Shown piece after piece: positions 5,458-6,381 of a DNA stretch of 6,381 nt. How positions within the stretch are numbered: the stretch's first letter is position 1; the number at the start of each line of letters is the position of its first letter. The DNA is from an uncultured Microcoleaceae cyanobacterium (GTDB lineage: Bacteria > Cyanobacteriota > Cyanobacteriia > Cyanobacteriales > Microcoleaceae), in assembly GCA_938083405.1 (NCBI GenBank), contig CALKCV010000072.1, positions 1 to 6,381 on the forward strand, read 5' to 3'. The notes below the pieces were generated by a model. That model was given only the letters and a program-made list of their open reading frames with translations. It searched no databases and was not told the origin of the DNA. The translations under genes and the position numbers were made by a program.

Positions 5458-5578
5458 ATGCCCGCGCGCGGAGATATCGTCGCTACCAAAGACGAAGTAG
5501 GGGACAAAGTTAGTTGAAAAATGGGCGGATAAGTTATTAGTTAAACTGGCGCAAATATTATTAATTATTAATTATTAA
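5458..5578 (+). pseudogene. Possible frameshifted small reading frame (unrecognised)
   Basis: The ATG at 5458 opens a 19-residue frame, MPARGDIVATKDEVGDKVS, ending at a TGA. Dropping one G from the GGGG run at 5500-5503 would instead give continuation into TKLVEKWADKLLVKLAQ. That frame is charged and amphipathic and runs to a TAA at 5576-5578 inside the next heptamer array. The joined product would be about 39 residues. It may be a decayed gene end, a sequencing error, or chance. No family was recognised and no ribosome binding site is visible. Confidence 0.25.
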
Positions 5579-5602
5579 TTATTAATTATTAATTGTTAAT
5601 TG
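5557..5602 (+). repeat. TTAATTA heptamer array (STRR-like) upstream of polA
   Basis: A partial unit is followed by four exact TTAATTA units (5561-5588) and two TTAATTG variants (5589-5602). The same variant unit closes the array at 3177-3215, so the two arrays probably share an origin. Confidence 0.9.
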
Positions 5603-5621
5603 CTGCCCCACCCGATAAAAT
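5593..5621 (+). promoter_or_regulatory. Candidate sigma-70 type promoter for polA
   Basis: TTGTTA (5593-5598) and TAAAAT (5616-5621) are separated by exactly 17 bases. The -10 matches five of six consensus positions and the -35 matches four. The -35 hexamer is made from the junction of the last two heptamer units. Transcription would start near 5628, giving a leader of about 26 bases. Confidence 0.45.
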
Positions 5622-5654
5622 AGAGAAATGTCTCCAATCCAATCGGTCTAAAAA

Positions 5655-6381
5655 ATGTCCCCCAATTCTGCAACCTCGATCTTTGTCGATGGCCATTCCC
5701 TCGCCTTTCGGTCTTATTACGCCTTTGGCAAAAGCCGCAGCGGCGGTCTAAAAACCTCTACCGGCATCCCCACCAGCGTTTGTTTTGGCTTTTTCAAATC
5801 CCTGCTGGACGTGATGGCCAACCAAAAGCCGGAATATTTAGCGATCGCCTTCGACTTGGGAGAGCCCACCTTCCGCCACCAAGCGGACGAAAATTATAAA
5901 AGCAATCGCAGCGAAACTCCCGCCGACTTACTGGTAGATGTTGAAAATCTCAAAGAACTTCTCAAGGCTTGCAACATCCCAGTTATTACCGCCCCAGGTT
6001 ACGAAGCGGACGATATTTTAGGAACTTTAGCAACTAAAGCGAAGGAGGCAGGATATCGGGTAAAAATTCTCTCGGGCGATCGAGATTTATTTCAATTAAT
6101 AGACGAAGAAAAAAAGATTAGCGTCCTGCATTTATCCCCAGGAAAAGGCAGTACCCCCACGGAAATTTTTTCCGAAGAAGTAGTCGAAAAACTCGGCGTT
6201 ACCCCAGAGCAAATTGTAGATTACAAAGCCCTCTGCGGCGACGCATCGGACTGTATCCCGGGCATCAGCGGCATCGGTCATAAAACTGCGGTGAAATTAC
6301 TCCAAGAATTTGCTTCTCTGGAGGGAATTTATCAAGGAATAGATAAGATTAAAGGCGCTAATAAGAAAAAATTAGAAGCGG
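5655..6381 (+). CDS. polA: DNA polymerase I, N-terminal 5'-3' exonuclease part (3' end outside window)
   Basis: The 242 visible residues form the 5' nuclease (FEN-like) domain used to remove primers and flaps in replication and repair. Metal-binding acidic residues are visible: D12 in IFVDGHSLAFRSYYAF, D67 in AFDLGEPTFRH, E117/D119/D120 in GYEADDILGTLA, D142/D144 in LSGDRDLFQLI, and D196/D199 in CGDASDCIPG. YKSNR (81-85) is the usual substrate-contact segment. GISGIGHKTAVKLL (203-216) is the helix-hairpin-helix. The start is fixed by an in-frame TAA at 5649-5651 just upstream. The Cys at 200 and His at 209 stand where Asn and Glu/Pro are more usual, a mild variation. The rest of the gene, with the polymerase domain, should continue to the right. 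The product could in principle be a stand-alone exonuclease, but cyanobacterial context favours polA. Confidence 0.93.
   Translation, partial: MSPNSATSIFVDGHSLAFRSYYAFGKSRSGGLKTSTGIPTSVCFGFFKSLLDVMANQKPEYLAIAFDLGEPTFRHQADENYKSNRSETPADLLVDVENLKELLKACNIPVITAPGYEADDILGTLATKAKEAGYRVKILSGDRDLFQLIDEEKKISVLHLSPGKGSTPTEIFSEEVVEKLGVTPEQIVDYKALCGDASDCIPGISGIGHKTAVKLLQEFASLEGIYQGIDKIKGANKKKLEA

Overview
The window looks like a piece of a filamentous cyanobacterial chromosome (Oscillatoria/Microcoleus/Planktothrix-like; the genus is a guess). The octamer GCGATCGC (HIP1) occurs nine times in 6.4 kb, at 535, 1830, 3357, 3636, 3696, 3804, 4046, 5422 and 5841. Short heptamer tandem repeats (STRR type) sit between genes, palindromic AAACCCAACA/TGTTGGGTTT elements are present, and several proteins belong to families typical of cyanobacteria.

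Layout, left to right. Positions 1-1343 hold the C-terminal part of a CASTOR/POLLUX-type, RCK-bearing ion channel whose start lies outside the window. Positions 1420-1653 hold yidD, a small membrane-protein insertion factor. Its stop codon lies inside a heptamer array, which is followed by a 32-bp tandem duplication. Positions 1769-2434 hold a divergent sigma-70-like protein, and 2504-2977 a small cyanobacterial protein resembling DUF2656. All four are on the plus strand. A 234-bp gap with a degenerate palindromic element and a second heptamer array separates them from a minus-strand gene (3212-4342). That gene encodes a J-domain protein anchored by a large polytopic membrane region.

Positions 4343-4869 are a 527-bp divergent intergenic region. 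It contains the J-gene promoter region, a roughly 207-bp nested palindrome (4502-4708) and a 128-bp MITE-like element (4735-4862). The MITE has perfect 12-bp terminal inverted repeats and a perfect 8-bp target duplication. The right copy of that duplication ends on the A of the start codon of the next gene, a Uma2-family PD-(D/E)XK nuclease-like gene (4870-5418). After it come a possible frameshifted small reading frame, a third heptamer array whose last unit may supply the -35 box of the following gene, and the 5' part of polA (5655 to the right edge).

The genes do not form one pathway. They are mostly single-gene housekeeping or conserved cyanobacterial loci separated by repeats. The main interest is how repeats interact with gene ends: heptamer arrays forming stop codons, a MITE landing on a start codon, and an array touching a promoter. 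No defence island, CRISPR array, tRNA or rRNA was seen.
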